DNA of 64,000 nucleotides from Pseudonocardia kujensis (GCF_021283305.1 NZ_JAJSOK010000004.1:1-64000); one strand, 5' to 3'. Counted from the stretch's first letter, positions 51,577-61,311 are shown. The notes: generated by a model from the sequence alone, not told the origin. Numbers and translations are program-made.

Positions 51577-53256
51577 CTACTTCTCGGCGTAGGACTCCAC
51601 CACACGGGCGGGCATCGGGACGCGCACCCGGGTTGTGCCGAAGAGGGTGCGGGTGGCGGAGTCGGCGGCGGTCTGGACCAGCTCGGCGGCCTCCGGTGCG
51701 GCGACCGCCGGCCCGTGGAGCAGCACCTCGTCGTGCTGGAAGAACACCAGCCGGGACGGGTTGCCCGACCGCCGGAGCATGGTCCGCAGCTCCGCGAGCA
51801 GCACCAGGGCCCACTCCGCTGCCGTGGCCTGCACGACGAAGTTGCGGGTGAACCGGCCGCGGGCCCGCGCCCGCGCCGGCACCTCGTCGCCGGGCCGGGC
51901 CGGCGGGCAGGTGCGGCCCAGCCACGACCTGACCAGCCGGCCCTCCTCGCCGGCCCGCGCGGCCTCCTCGACCACCGCGACCGCGGCCGGGAAGCGGCGG
52001 CGCAGCAGGGCGAGGTGGGCGCCGGCGTCGCCCGAGGTCTGCCCGTAGATCGCCGACAGCACGGCCAGCTTCGCCTTCGCCCGCCCCTCCGGCACGCCCG
52101 CGCCGAACAGCTCGGCGGCCAGGCCGGCGTAGAGGTCGGAGTCCCGCTCCGCGCCGCCCGCACGGGCCAGCGCGGCGTCGCCCGCGATCGCGGCGAGGAT
52201 CCGCGGCTCCAGCTGGGCGGCGTCGGCGACGACGAGCCGGCACCCGTCGTCGGCCCGCACGGCCGCCCGTACGGCCTTGGGGATCTGCAACGCCCCGCCC
52301 CCGCGGGTGGCCCAGCGCCCGGACACGACACCGCCGACGACGTACTCCGGCCGGAACCGCCCCTCGTGCACCCAGGTCCGCAACCAGTTCCAACCATGCG
52401 CGGCGTGCAGCCGGGCGAGGTCCTTGTACGCCAGCAGCGGCGCGACGGCCGGATGGTCGACGCGCTTGATCACCCAGCTCCGGGTGCTGGGCAGCTCGAA
52501 CCCGGCCCGGGCGAAGGCGCGCAGCAGCTCGGCGGGCGAGTCGGGGTTCACGGGCCGCCCGAACGCCGCCTCGACCTCGGCCGCGAGCACGGCGAGCCGC
52601 GGGGGCCGGCCGTGCCCGGCGGGGCGAGTCCCGAGCGCCTCGGTGAGCAGTGCGTCGTGCACGTCGGCCCGCCAGGGCAGGCCCTCGGCCCGCATCTCCT
52701 CCGCGACGATCCCGCCGGCCGACTCGGCCGCCGCGAGGGTCCGCAGCCGCGGATCGGCGGCGAGCCGTCGCTGCTGGACGGCGTGCACGGCGACCAGCGA
52801 GTCGAGGGTCGCGCCCGGATCGGGCTCGGCGCGGCGGAACAGGGCAGGCGGCTCGTCGGCGGAGTCCCCGGGCTCCTCGTCCGGCGGGACGGGCTGGCCG
52901 GCGAGCCTGGCGGCCGCGGCGGCCAGCCCGTGCGGCGCCCCGACCGCCCCGTCGACGCCGTCGAGCAGGCCCTCGACCAGCTGGACGTCGTGCGCCCGAT
53001 CGGCCCGTACCCCCGCCGCGAGCAACGCGCGGTAGGTCCGGGCGTTGCGCCACACCGCCCGCTGCCCGCGCAGGTCCAGCGAGGCCGGCGGGACCGTGCG
53101 CACGGGACCGACGGGTTCACCGCCGGCGTCGAGTGGGCGCACCAGCGCCAGGGCGCGATCGGCGTCGAGGTGCACCGCGAGCCGAGCTGCCCGTCCCTGG
53201 CCGTCGCCGCCGGCCGAGGCGACCGAGGTGATCACCCCGCCGGCCGAGGTGCTCAC
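51577..53256 (-). CDS. PolA-like family A DNA polymerase (short form)
   Basis: 559 residues, matching the actinobacterial short polymerase called bifunctional 3'-5' exonuclease/DNA polymerase. The polymerase motifs are present: motif A with Asp345 (VVADAAQLEPRILAAI; DNA polymerase I has DYSQIELR), motif B (GRAKAKLAVLSAIYGQTSG) and motif C with Asp509 (VFFQHDEVLLHG). The N-terminal 200 residues should be the exonuclease-like domain, but I see no clear DEDD residues, so proofreading may be lost. GTG 53256 overlaps the stop of the FAD enzyme (GTGA). It probably acts in repair; the replicative-type polA must be elsewhere. Confidence 0.88.
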   Translation of the reverse strand: MSTSAGGVITSVASAGGDGQGRAARLAVHLDADRALALVRPLDAGGEPVGPVRTVPPASLDLRGQRAVWRNARTYRALLAAGVRADRAHDVQLVEGLLDGVDGAVGAPHGLAAAAARLAGQPVPPDEEPGDSADEPPALFRRAEPDPGATLDSLVAVHAVQQRRLAADPRLRTLAAAESAGGIVAEEMRAEGLPWRADVHDALLTEALGTRPAGHGRPPRLAVLAAEVEAAFGRPVNPDSPAELLRAFARAGFELPSTRSWVIKRVDHPAVAPLLAYKDLARLHAAHGWNWLRTWVHEGRFRPEYVVGGVVSGRWATRGGGALQIPKAVRAAVRADDGCRLVVADAAQLEPRILAAIAGDAALARAGGAERDSDLYAGLAAELFGAGVPEGRAKAKLAVLSAIYGQTSGDAGAHLALLRRRFPAAVAVVEEAARAGEEGRLVRSWLGRTCPPARPGDEVPARARARGRFTRNFVVQATAAEWALVLLAELRTMLRRSGNPSRLVFFQHDEVLLHGPAVAAPEAAELVQTAADSATRTLFGTTRVRVPMPARVVESYAEK

Positions 53257-54842
53257 CGCAGCGCCGGGGCGGGGCGGGGCACGGCCGGACGGAGCCGACC
53301 GAGCCGGTGCACGGGCAGCCCTGCCAGCAGCCCGCGGGCGGCGATCCCGCGGATCTCCTCGGGGCCGGCCCCTTCCGCGGCGAGGATGTCGTTGGCGGCG
53401 AGCACCCCGGTCATCGCGGCCCGCTCCATCAGCCCGGACGGGTACGGGCACTCCACGAAGTCCCCCGCGAGCCGGACGCCCGGTGCGTCGCCCACCACTC
53501 CCGGGCGCGTGCCCGCGGTGCCGGGCGGGAAGGCGGGAGCGGTGGCCTCGAGACGCTCCTGCAGGTGGAGGACCCTCGCCTCGGCCGTCTCCGGCCACAG
53601 CGCCGCCAGTTCGGCCCGCATCCGGGCGGTGGCGGTGGTGACGTCGGGAGCTCGGCAGGCGTAGGAGTGCAGCTCCACCACGGAGCCGCCGGTGCCCGCG
53701 GCCCAGCGCGCCGACCCGCCCTCCAGCCGCGAGTACACGGTGACCGAGTCGAGCGTCGGCTCGCCCGAGACCGCACTGAACACCGCCCGCTCCGGCCGGA
53801 CGTCCCGGTCCAGCCACAGCCGCGTGACGGCGAAGGGCGGCGCGACCGACAGGGCCGCCGCCCGGCGGGCGAGGTCCGGGGCGACCGGGGACCCGCCGAG
53901 CAGCGTCCGCAGCGCACCCGGGTCCAGGGCGAGCACCACGTGCTCGGCCTCGACGGGCCCGCCCGCGCCGTGCACCCGCCAGGCCTGCCCCGCGCGCTCC
54001 AACGAGGTGACCCGCGTCCCCGTCCGGACCTCGGCGCCCAGCCCGCGCAGGTACGCGGCCAGCGGCGCCCAGATCGCCGTGAGGTGGTCCTCGGCCGGCG
54101 CGTCGAAGCCGATCCCCGCCGGGTTGCCCAGGAAGTAGTAGTGGAACATCGCCACGAGCTCGGCCGCGGACAGCCCGTCCCGGTCGCAGAAGAAGGACCG
54201 GGCGAACGCCTCGAACAGCATCTGCCGCGCCCGCTCGGACACCCCGAGCCCAGCGAGGAACTCCCCGGCGCTCATGGCGTCGAACCGCGCGGCGGTGGTC
54301 TCGGGGTCGTGCGCCAGCAGGGCGAAGCCGAGGCTCGCGTCCGCCCCCGCGATCTCGCGCAGCCGCAGGCTGGGGGAGCGGGCGAACAGCGCGAGGAGGT
54401 TGAGCGGCGGTGCCGCCGGCAGGTTCCCCAGGTCCTCCGCGGGCCAGCGGCGGGAGATCACCGGGTAGCCCTCCACCGGGCGCAGGAACCCGAGCTCGGG
54501 GTCGACCCGCCGCAGGATCGACCGCCAGGTGTCGTAGTGCCGGAAGAAGGCGTGGAACCCGTGCTCGACGACCTGCTCCGACCCGTCCGGCAGGGTGTGC
54601 GGCCAGGCAGCGAGCCGCCCGCCCAGGGTGTCCGCGGCCTCCAGCACCGTGACCGCCACCCCGCGCTCGGCGAGCACCACCGCCGCGCTGACGCCCGCGA
54701 TCCCGCCGCCGACCACGACCGCGCGCGTGCCGGGCCGGACCCGGCGGGGCCGGTCGGGTCGGCCGGGGACGAGGACCTGCGGCCGGCGCCGCCACGGGAG
54801 GGTGCGACCCGCGCCCCGACGATGCCCACCCCGAAGATTCAC
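53253..54842 (-). CDS. FAD-dependent amine oxidase / phytoene-desaturase-like oxidoreductase
   Basis: 529 residues. A basic N-terminal extension (1-45) precedes the FAD Rossmann motif VVVGGGIAGVSAAVVLAERG and LEAADTLGGRLAAWPHTLPDG, and the C-terminal FAD contact is VRLAGDFVECPYPSGLMERAAMTGVLAAND. HGFHAFFRHYDTW and FHYYFLGNPAGIGFD resemble carotenoid-desaturase or isorenieratene-synthase-like relatives. The substrate is likely a carotenoid or another polyene, but no other carotenoid gene is present. GTG 54842 is chosen because TAGGCT is seven bases upstream on the same strand. Coupling to a DNA polymerase gene by a GTGA overlap is odd. Confidence 0.85.
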   Translation of the reverse strand: MNLRGGHRRGAGRTLPWRRRPQVLVPGRPDRPRRVRPGTRAVVVGGGIAGVSAAVVLAERGVAVTVLEAADTLGGRLAAWPHTLPDGSEQVVEHGFHAFFRHYDTWRSILRRVDPELGFLRPVEGYPVISRRWPAEDLGNLPAAPPLNLLALFARSPSLRLREIAGADASLGFALLAHDPETTAARFDAMSAGEFLAGLGVSERARQMLFEAFARSFFCDRDGLSAAELVAMFHYYFLGNPAGIGFDAPAEDHLTAIWAPLAAYLRGLGAEVRTGTRVTSLERAGQAWRVHGAGGPVEAEHVVLALDPGALRTLLGGSPVAPDLARRAAALSVAPPFAVTRLWLDRDVRPERAVFSAVSGEPTLDSVTVYSRLEGGSARWAAGTGGSVVELHSYACRAPDVTTATARMRAELAALWPETAEARVLHLQERLEATAPAFPPGTAGTRPGVVGDAPGVRLAGDFVECPYPSGLMERAAMTGVLAANDILAAEGAGPEEIRGIAARGLLAGLPVHRLGRLRPAVPRPAPALR

Positions 54843-54849
54843 ACCCGGA

Positions 54850-54855
54850 AGCCTA
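54850..54855 (-). promoter_or_regulatory. Leaderless-type -10 (TAGGCT)
   Basis: TAGGCT on the reverse strand is seven bases before GTG 54842, fixing the start of the FAD enzyme well inside a longer open frame. Confidence 0.5.
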
Positions 54856-54945
54856 CGGACGGGCACCGACAGGAATGCAGGACGTGTGGGGGCCGGTTGG
54901 CGGGGAAGGGGAACGCCCCGCAACGGAGCACGCGAGGAGGAACGC

Positions 54946-55791
54946 ATGTCGGTGGACCTGGGCCGCTACGGGATCTGGCTGCGCCGCGACCAGCTCACTC
55001 CCGAGCTCGCGACGGAGATCGAGTCGCTCGGCTACGGCGCGATCTGGATCGGCGGCTCGCCGCCCGCCGACCTGGCCCTGCCCGAGGAGCTGCTGGCGGC
55101 GACCGCGCGGATCGCGATCGCGACCGGCATCGTCAACATCTGGCAGGCCCCCGCGTCCGAGGTCGCCGCGTCCTACCACCGCCTCGAGAAGGCGTACCCC
55201 GGCCGCTTCCTGCTCGGGATCGGCATCGGGCACCCCGAGGCGACCCAGGAGTACCGCTCGCCCTACGAGACGATCGTCGGCTACCTCGACGACCTCGACG
55301 CCGCCGGTGTCCCGGTCGCGGGCCGTGCCCTGGCCGCGCTGGGCCCGAAGGTGCTGCGGCTGGCGGGGGAGCGGACCGCCGGCGCCGCCCCGTACCTGAC
55401 CACGCCGCGGCACACCGCCGAGGCCCGGGAGATCCTCGGCACGGGCCCGCTGCTCGCCCCCGAGCACAAGGTCGTCCTGTCCACCGACCCGGAGTACGCG
55501 CGGAAGGTGGGCCGGCCGAAGGTCCGCGAGCCCTACCTGCGCCTGTCCAACTACCGCCGCAACCTGCTGCGCACCGGTTTCACCACCGAGGACCTCGACA
55601 CCGCCAGCGACCGGACGATCGACGCCCTGGTCCTGCACGGCGACGCGGCCGCCGTCGCCGCCGGGCTGAACGCCCACCTCGAGGCCGGGGCCGACCACAT
55701 CGCCGCGCAGATCCTGACCGCGTCCGGCACGCCCGACGACGAGTACCGCGACGCCCTGCGCGCGTTGGCCGCGGAGCTCGGGCTGGGCTGA
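54946..55791 (+). CDS. F420-dependent LLM-class oxidoreductase
   Basis: 281 residues, luciferase-like TIM barrel. It starts SVDLGRYGIWLRRDQLTPELATEIESLGYGAIWIGG and has LLGIGIGHPEATQEYRSPYETIVGYLDDLDAAGVP, the pattern of actinobacterial TIGR03620-type F420 enzymes. It should transfer hydride between F420 and an unknown substrate. GAGGAGGAACGC precedes ATG 54946. The gene is divergent from the FAD enzyme and followed after 45 bp by a FUSC-family membrane protein. Confidence 0.9.
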   Translation: MSVDLGRYGIWLRRDQLTPELATEIESLGYGAIWIGGSPPADLALPEELLAATARIAIATGIVNIWQAPASEVAASYHRLEKAYPGRFLLGIGIGHPEATQEYRSPYETIVGYLDDLDAAGVPVAGRALAALGPKVLRLAGERTAGAAPYLTTPRHTAEAREILGTGPLLAPEHKVVLSTDPEYARKVGRPKVREPYLRLSNYRRNLLRTGFTTEDLDTASDRTIDALVLHGDAAAVAAGLNAHLEAGADHIAAQILTASGTPDDEYRDALRALAAELGLG

Positions 55792-55836
55792 GCCCGACGT
55801 GAGCGGGGCGATCACCGCGGTGGGAGACTTCGTCCC

Positions 55837-58059
55837 GTGCGCGGGCGGGCCTGGATCGGGGAGCTGCGCACCTGGGTGACGGGCGTGGATCCCGGCCTGG
55901 GCCGGCTGCGCCTCGCCGGGGTGGCGACGGCGGCCATGGTGCTGGCCGTCGTGCTCATGTCCGTCGTCCGCGGGATCACCGGGCAGCCCGTCACGGTGGT
56001 GGTGTTCGCGGCGGTGCTGGCGATGGTCAGCAACCTGTCGGTGAACGAGCCGGACAACCACCGGCGCCGCGTCACCACTGCGCTGATGCTGCTGCCCGCA
56101 GCCGCGGCGACGGTCCTCGGCACGCTGCTGGCCGAGCACCGGCTGGTCTCGGACACGGTGTTCGTGCTGGTCATGATGGTGGCGGTGTGGATCCGCCGGT
56201 ACGGCCCGCGCGGGATGGCGCTGGGCATGGCGATGTTCAACCCCTACTTCTTCACCCAGTTCCTCCAGGCCCGGCCCGCCCAGCTGCCCGCCCTGCTCGC
56301 GGCGGTCGGCATCGGCATCGGGTCCACGCTCCTGCTGCGCGGCTGGGTGTTCGCCGAGAAGCCGGAGAAGGTGCTCGGCGACCTGCTCCGGGCGGTTCGG
56401 GCGCACGTGCACGCCCTGGCGCTGGCCGTGATCGACGTCCTCGAGGCACCCGCGGACGACGAGAAGGACATCGACACCGCGCTGGCGGACCTGCACCGCC
56501 GCCGCATCCGGCTCAACGACACGATGCTGCTGGTCGTCGACCGGATCGAGCAGCTGCGCGAGGAGCAGGAGGGGCCCGACGAGGAGGCCGGCGAGGACGA
56601 TCCCCGGCGCGCGCTGTCCTTCGCCGTCGCCGATCTGGAGCTGGCCGCCGAACGGCTCGCGGTCTCGACCCGGCGGTTGGCCGACGACCCCGCACGGCCG
56701 GGCGCGCTCGAGCCGGAGGTGCGCGAGGCACTGCTCGAGGGGGTGCGCGGCATCGCCTCGGCCACCGCGACCGGCGTGCCGGAGGCGATGCGCGGCGCGG
56801 TCCTCGACGAGGCCCGCCGCAGCGTGGCGGAGCTCGTGGCCGAGCACAGCGGCGCGCGACCCCGGGAGCAGCGGGTCGCGTTCGCGATCGTCCGGCTGGC
56901 CGACGCGCTGGACGGCCGTGCGAGCCCCGTCCCCCCGCCCATCACCCTGGCCGAGCCGACCGAGGACGAGAAGGCCGACGAGGAGGCCGAGGAGGAGCCC
57001 GGCCGTCCGGTCGACCGGATCGCGCTGTCCACCCGGCAGGCCGTCCAGGTCGGGGTCGCGACCAGCCTCGCGATCGTGGTGGGCGAGCTGATCTCCCCGG
57101 CCCGCTGGTACTGGGCGGTGATCGCGGCGTTCGTCGTCTTCGCGGGCACGGCGAGCCGCGGCGACGTCCTCGCCCGCGGCTGGCAACGGCTCCTCGGGAC
57201 CGTCGGCGGCGTCGTGGCCGGCATGCTGCTGGCCTTCCTCGTCGGCGGCCGCCCGATCCCGACGTTGGTCCTGCTGGCCGTCTGCGTCTTCCTGGCGTTG
57301 TACCTGTTCCGGGTCTCCGTCGCACTGCTCGCCTTCTGGATCACGGCGGTGCTCGCCCTGCTCTACGGCCTGATCGGCCAGTTCTCGGTCGAGACGCTCG
57401 TGCTGCGGGTGGCCGAGACGGCGGTCGGGGGTGCGCTCGGCGCCCTCGCCGCGCTCGTCGTGCTGCCCAAGCACACCCGCGCGGCCTTCCACGAGGCGCT
57501 CGACGACACCGTCCTGGCCCTCGACGAGGCCCTCGAGGCGACCGTGGACCGGCTGACCGGGCGCCCGCCGGCGGGCCTGCCGGTCGAGCTCGCACGGACC
57601 GCGGACGAGAAGCTCGGCACCCTCCGCCAGCGGGCCAAGCCGCTGGACAACCCGGTGCCGCGGCGGCACGGGCGGGGCAGCTACCAACGCGCCCTGCGGG
57701 TCCTGACGGCCGTGGACCACTACACCCGCGCGCTCGCGCGGCTCTCCGACCGGATCGTCGTCCCCGGGTGGGCGCCGACCCTCGATCCGGCCGTCGAGCG
57801 GATCCGGGCCAACATCGTCGGCCTCGGCGAGCTGCTGCGGCCGGGCGGCCCGGCCGGGGCCGACGGGATCGTGTCCGCCGAGGACCTCGTCGACGCCGCC
57901 GAGGCGTGGGCGGCGCGCTGCGACGACCCCGGTCTGCGCCGCGACATGCTCTCCGCGGTCCGGCCGCTGCGGCGGATCGACCAGGTCGTCGTCGGGTTCG
58001 CGCGCGACCTCGCCGGCCCCGCCGGCCGTGCTCAGGAACCGGCGGAGTCGCGCGGATAG
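55837..58059 (+). CDS. FUSC-family membrane protein (aromatic acid/fusaric acid exporter-like)
   Basis: 740 residues in the two-block layout of the family: an N-terminal membrane block with about five or six helices (25-175), a charged cytoplasmic domain (180-400, acidic stretch DEKADEEAEEEPG near 370-385), a second membrane block (405-545) and a C-terminal cytoplasmic domain. Relatives export aromatic acids or other small molecules. The last 28 bp overlap the end of the convergent MFS gene. No repeat or terminator fits in that junction. GTG 55837 lacks a clear ribosome site. Confidence 0.88.
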   Translation: MRGRAWIGELRTWVTGVDPGLGRLRLAGVATAAMVLAVVLMSVVRGITGQPVTVVVFAAVLAMVSNLSVNEPDNHRRRVTTALMLLPAAAATVLGTLLAEHRLVSDTVFVLVMMVAVWIRRYGPRGMALGMAMFNPYFFTQFLQARPAQLPALLAAVGIGIGSTLLLRGWVFAEKPEKVLGDLLRAVRAHVHALALAVIDVLEAPADDEKDIDTALADLHRRRIRLNDTMLLVVDRIEQLREEQEGPDEEAGEDDPRRALSFAVADLELAAERLAVSTRRLADDPARPGALEPEVREALLEGVRGIASATATGVPEAMRGAVLDEARRSVAELVAEHSGARPREQRVAFAIVRLADALDGRASPVPPPITLAEPTEDEKADEEAEEEPGRPVDRIALSTRQAVQVGVATSLAIVVGELISPARWYWAVIAAFVVFAGTASRGDVLARGWQRLLGTVGGVVAGMLLAFLVGGRPIPTLVLLAVCVFLALYLFRVSVALLAFWITAVLALLYGLIGQFSVETLVLRVAETAVGGALGALAALVVLPKHTRAAFHEALDDTVLALDEALEATVDRLTGRPPAGLPVELARTADEKLGTLRQRAKPLDNPVPRRHGRGSYQRALRVLTAVDHYTRALARLSDRIVVPGWAPTLDPAVERIRANIVGLGELLRPGGPAGADGIVSAEDLVDAAEAWAARCDDPGLRRDMLSAVRPLRRIDQVVVGFARDLAGPAGRAQEPAESRG

Positions 58060-59546
58060 GCCTGCGGGGCGTTGATCCCGCAGTGCGCGCACCGCTCGAG
58101 CGGGATCCGCTCCAGCGGCGGCCCGACGGGCTGGGGCCCGGCCTGCGGGGGCTCCGCGCCCAGCCGGCTGCGGATCGTCACCGCGGACACCAGCCCGCCC
58201 AACACCAGCAGTCCCGCGCCGATCAGTAGCGCCGTGTGGAACCCCGCGTCGAAGTCGACGGGGTCGGAGTAGTCGACGTTGCCGATCCCGGCCACCCCCG
58301 GGATGACCGCGACGGCGAGCAGCCCGGCGGCGCGGGCCACCGCGTTGTTCACCCCGGACGCGGCGCCGGCGAACCGGTCCGGGGCGGCGTCGAGCACGGT
58401 CGCGGTCAGCGGCGCGACGGTGAGCGTGAGGCCCGCCGCGAAGACCAGGACCCCGGGCAGCACGTCGGTCAGCCAGGACGCCCCCGGGCCGATGCGCAGC
58501 ATGAGCAGCAGCCCGCAGGCGGCCAGGACCGGCCCGACGGTCATCGGGATCCGCGGCCCGATCCGCTCGGCGAGAGCGCCGGCCCGTGCCGAGAACAGCA
58601 GCATGACGACGGTGACGGGCAGCAGCCCGGCCCCGGCGAGGACCGGCGGGAACCCCGCCACGATCTGCAGCTGCAGCACCAGCAGCAGGAACAGTGCGCC
58701 GAGCGCGGCGTACACGAGCAGGGTGACGACGTTGGCCGCCGCGAAGACCCGGTCGGCGAACAGCACCGGCGGTACCAGCGGGTGCCGCGACCGCCGTTCC
58801 ACCAGCACGAACACCCCGAGCGCCACGATCCCCACGACCAGCGCCGTCCACAGCGCGGCCGTGCGCTCCCCGGCGCCCAGCCCGGTGAGCGACCAGGTGA
58901 GGCCCGCGAGCCCGACCACCGCCAGGGCCGTGCCGGACAGGTCCAGCCCGCGTGCCGCCGCCGCGTCGCGGGTCTCCGGCACGTGCCGCAGCGCCACCGT
59001 CACGACGACCGCGGCGAGGGGCAGGTTCAGCAGGAACACCGCACGCCAGGTCCACTCCACGAGCCAGCCCCCGAGGAAGGGCCCGACCGCGCCGGCGATG
59101 CCGCCGAGGCCGGACCAGGCACCGACCGCGGCAGCGCGGTCCTTGCCGTGGAACGACGCGGAGATGATCGCGAGGCTGCCCGGGGTCAGCAACGCCCCAC
59201 CGACCCCCTGCAGCGCCCGCGCCGCCACCAGCGCCTCGATGTTCGGGGCGAGCCCGCACGCCAGCGAGGCCAGCGCGAACCACACGACGCCGATCACGAA
59301 CACCCGGCGCCGCCCGTAACGGTCGCCCAGCGAACCGCCGAGCAGGATCAGCGACGCCAGGCTGAGGGTGTAGGCGTTGACGGTCCACTGGAGTCCGGTG
59401 AATCCCGCGTCGAGGTCCCGGCCGATGTCCGCGAGGGCCACGTTGACCACGGTGCCGTCGAGCATCGCGAGGCTCGATCCGAGGACGGTCGTGAGGAGCA
59501 CCCACCGCCCGGCCCGCGTACCCATCCGCAGCCCCTGCTCCGCCAT
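58032..59546 (-). CDS. MFS drug transporter, EmrB/QacA type (14 helices)
   Basis: 504 residues: proton-driven exporter with the start LLTTVLGSSLAMLDGTVVNVALADIG and motif A GDRYGRRRVF between helices 2 and 3, then about 14 helices. The tail after the last helix contains ERCAHCG, a Cys-x2-Cys that is unusual for this family and could bind metal. ATG 59546 is chosen because TAGGGT lies seven bases upstream on the same strand. The stop lies within the convergent FUSC gene. Confidence 0.92.
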   Translation of the reverse strand: MAEQGLRMGTRAGRWVLLTTVLGSSLAMLDGTVVNVALADIGRDLDAGFTGLQWTVNAYTLSLASLILLGGSLGDRYGRRRVFVIGVVWFALASLACGLAPNIEALVAARALQGVGGALLTPGSLAIISASFHGKDRAAAVGAWSGLGGIAGAVGPFLGGWLVEWTWRAVFLLNLPLAAVVVTVALRHVPETRDAAAARGLDLSGTALAVVGLAGLTWSLTGLGAGERTAALWTALVVGIVALGVFVLVERRSRHPLVPPVLFADRVFAAANVVTLLVYAALGALFLLLVLQLQIVAGFPPVLAGAGLLPVTVVMLLFSARAGALAERIGPRIPMTVGPVLAACGLLLMLRIGPGASWLTDVLPGVLVFAAGLTLTVAPLTATVLDAAPDRFAGAASGVNNAVARAAGLLAVAVIPGVAGIGNVDYSDPVDFDAGFHTALLIGAGLLVLGGLVSAVTIRSRLGAEPPQAGPQPVGPPLERIPLERCAHCGINAPQAYPRDSAGS

Positions 59547-59553
59547 GCGCCGG

Positions 59554-59559
59554 ACCCTA
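59554..59559 (-). promoter_or_regulatory. Leaderless-type -10 (TAGGGT) of the MFS gene
   Basis: TAGGGT on the reverse strand is seven bases before ATG 59546. Confidence 0.5.
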
Positions 59560-59621
59560 GCCCGGCCGTGGCGGGCCGCACCTCGTAATCTCGGCCGGTC
59601 GGTCGGCGGGCGAGGGGGAGT

Positions 59622-60359
59622 GTGGACGTGGCGGTCAACGTGACGGTCGGGGCGGACCGGGTCGGCGTGCTCGAGCTGGACCGGCCCGAACGGCGCAACG
59701 CGCTCAACGTGGAGACCTGCGGGCGGATCGTCGCCGCGACCGAGGAGCTGCGCGCGGCCGGGGTCCGGGCGGTCGTGGTGACCGGCACCGGCACCAGCTT
59801 CTGCTCCGGCGCGGACTTCGGCGAGGTCTACGGCGAGGGCTTCCGGGATGCGCTGCACGCCGCCCTCGGCGCCGTGCACTCCCTGCCGGTACCCGTGGTC
59901 GCCGCCGTGAACGGCCCGGCGATCGGGGCCGGCACGCAGCTCGCCATCGCCTGCGACCTGCGCGTCGCCGCCGAGGGCGCGGTGTTCGCGCTGCCGACGG
60001 CCCGCCTCGGGCTCGCGGTCAACCCCTGGACGATCCGCCGGCTCGCGCAGGTCGCGGGCGGGGCCACGGCCCGGGCACTGCTCCTCGCCTGCGACACCGT
60101 GGGCGCCGAGCTCGCCCTCAACCGGGGCCTGGTGGACCGCCTCGGCACGCTCGACGACGCCCGCGCCCTCGCCGCGGAGCTGGCCGGCCTCGCGCCGCTC
60201 ACCCTGGCCTACAACAAGCTGGTGCTCGACCGCGTCGAGCTGGAGGAGGAGGACCCCCTCCTCGCCGACGCGTTCGAGGGGTGCTGGCGCAGCGCGGACC
60301 TCGAGGAGGGCCGGACCGCGCGGTCGGAGAAGCGCGTCCCGGCCTACGAGGGCCGCTGA
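59622..60359 (+). CDS. Enoyl-CoA hydratase/isomerase family protein
   Basis: 245 residues, crotonase fold: VLELDRPERRNALNVET, the oxyanion-hole blocks TGTSFCSGADFGE and NGPAIGAGTQLAIACDLRVAA, and TARLGLAVNPWTIRRLAQVAG. The usual second catalytic Glu position reads Leu-Ala-Val, so simple hydratase activity is uncertain; an isomerase or hydrolase is possible. GAGGGGGAG precedes GTG 59622, and TAATCT (59586-59591) may be its -10. No other beta-oxidation gene is adjacent. Confidence 0.9.
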   Translation: MDVAVNVTVGADRVGVLELDRPERRNALNVETCGRIVAATEELRAAGVRAVVVTGTGTSFCSGADFGEVYGEGFRDALHAALGAVHSLPVPVVAAVNGPAIGAGTQLAIACDLRVAAEGAVFALPTARLGLAVNPWTIRRLAQVAGGATARALLLACDTVGAELALNRGLVDRLGTLDDARALAAELAGLAPLTLAYNKLVLDRVELEEEDPLLADAFEGCWRSADLEEGRTARSEKRVPAYEGR

Positions 60360-60570
60360 CCTCCGGTTCCTCCGGTATCGCGACTGCTCCGTTCGGACCC
60401 TTCCGGCCACTCCGGGTAGCCGAATGGGGCGGGTGGTCGTGAGGGTGATGCCTCCGTCTCACCCGAAGGGCTCGACGTCGACGGATCGTCACCTCCGTGC
60501 CGCCCGGGCCGTCACCCGCCCCGGCGCCCGGTCGTTGAACCGGGAAGGACGTGCGGCAGGTGAGGTGAGG

Positions 60571-61311
60571 ATGGTCCGGCAGGACGGACGGCGGGCGCGC
60601 CCCGCCGCGGTGAGCGGCGCCGTGGTGGCGGGAGTGGTCGCCCTCGTGGTCGGACTGGTCGGCTTCGGGCCCGCTGCGGCCCGGCCGGACACCCGGCCGG
60701 TGCTGCCCTCGATCGGCGGACTGCTCGATCCGTCCGCGGTACCGGCCGGCGAGGAGAGTGCGGACGGGCCGGCCGAGGCCACGCACGAGGACGCGACCGA
60801 CACCGCCGACCCGGCCGATCCCACCGTCACGGCGGACCCGACGGCCGGGCCGGCCGCCGGCTCCGGCACGGGCGCGCCGACCCGGCTGGGCGCCGCCGCC
60901 CCGGCCGCGGGTTCCGCCGCCGCCCGCGGCGACGCTCCCGCGACCTACCCGAACGGCGTCGCCGGCACCCCGTGCACCGCGACCGCCCGGGCCTGCGTCG
61001 ACGTCGCCGGGCGCAAGGCCTGGCTGATGGACGGCGGCACGGTGGTGCGCGGGCCGGTGCAGGTGCAGACCGGCGACCGGGAGGACCCGACCCCGGTCGG
61101 CACCTTCTCGGTGCAGTGGAAGGCCGAGCAGTACACGAGCCGCGAGTACCTGGTGCAGATGCCCTACTCGGTGTTCTTCGCCCCCGGCGGCGTCGCGTTC
61201 CACCAGGGCCGCCAGGACACGCCGTCGGCCGGGTGCGTGAAGCTCCTCGAGGCCGACGCGAAGGCCTTCTTCGCCCACCTCCAGGTCGGCGACGAGGTAC
61301 AGGTCACGTGA
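60571..61311 (+). CDS. L,D-transpeptidase (YkuD domain), exported
   Basis: 246 residues. An N-terminal membrane segment or signal (about 12-34) leads into an Asp/Pro/Thr-rich linker (50-118) and a C-terminal YkuD domain. The catalytic motif is HQGRQDTPSAGCVKL with His211 and Cys222. The enzyme makes 3-3 cross-links or attaches proteins to peptidoglycan and resists most beta-lactams. ATG 60571 lies a few bases after GAGGTG. A BlaI-type repressor and an M56 protease follow, which may be a functional link. The domain is shorter than mycobacterial LdtMt2 and lacks the Ig-like modules. Confidence 0.9.
   Translation: MVRQDGRRARPAAVSGAVVAGVVALVVGLVGFGPAAARPDTRPVLPSIGGLLDPSAVPAGEESADGPAEATHEDATDTADPADPTVTADPTAGPAAGSGTGAPTRLGAAAPAAGSAAARGDAPATYPNGVAGTPCTATARACVDVAGRKAWLMDGGTVVRGPVQVQTGDREDPTPVGTFSVQWKAEQYTSREYLVQMPYSVFFAPGGVAFHQGRQDTPSAGCVKLLEADAKAFFAHLQVGDEVQVT

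Noticed and set aside
51193..53664. Long forward frame with a run of alternating Asp-Cys residues
   Set aside because: The Asp-Cys run is the translation of the (CTGCGA)n microsatellite, and the rest of the frame lies antisense to the polA-like gene.
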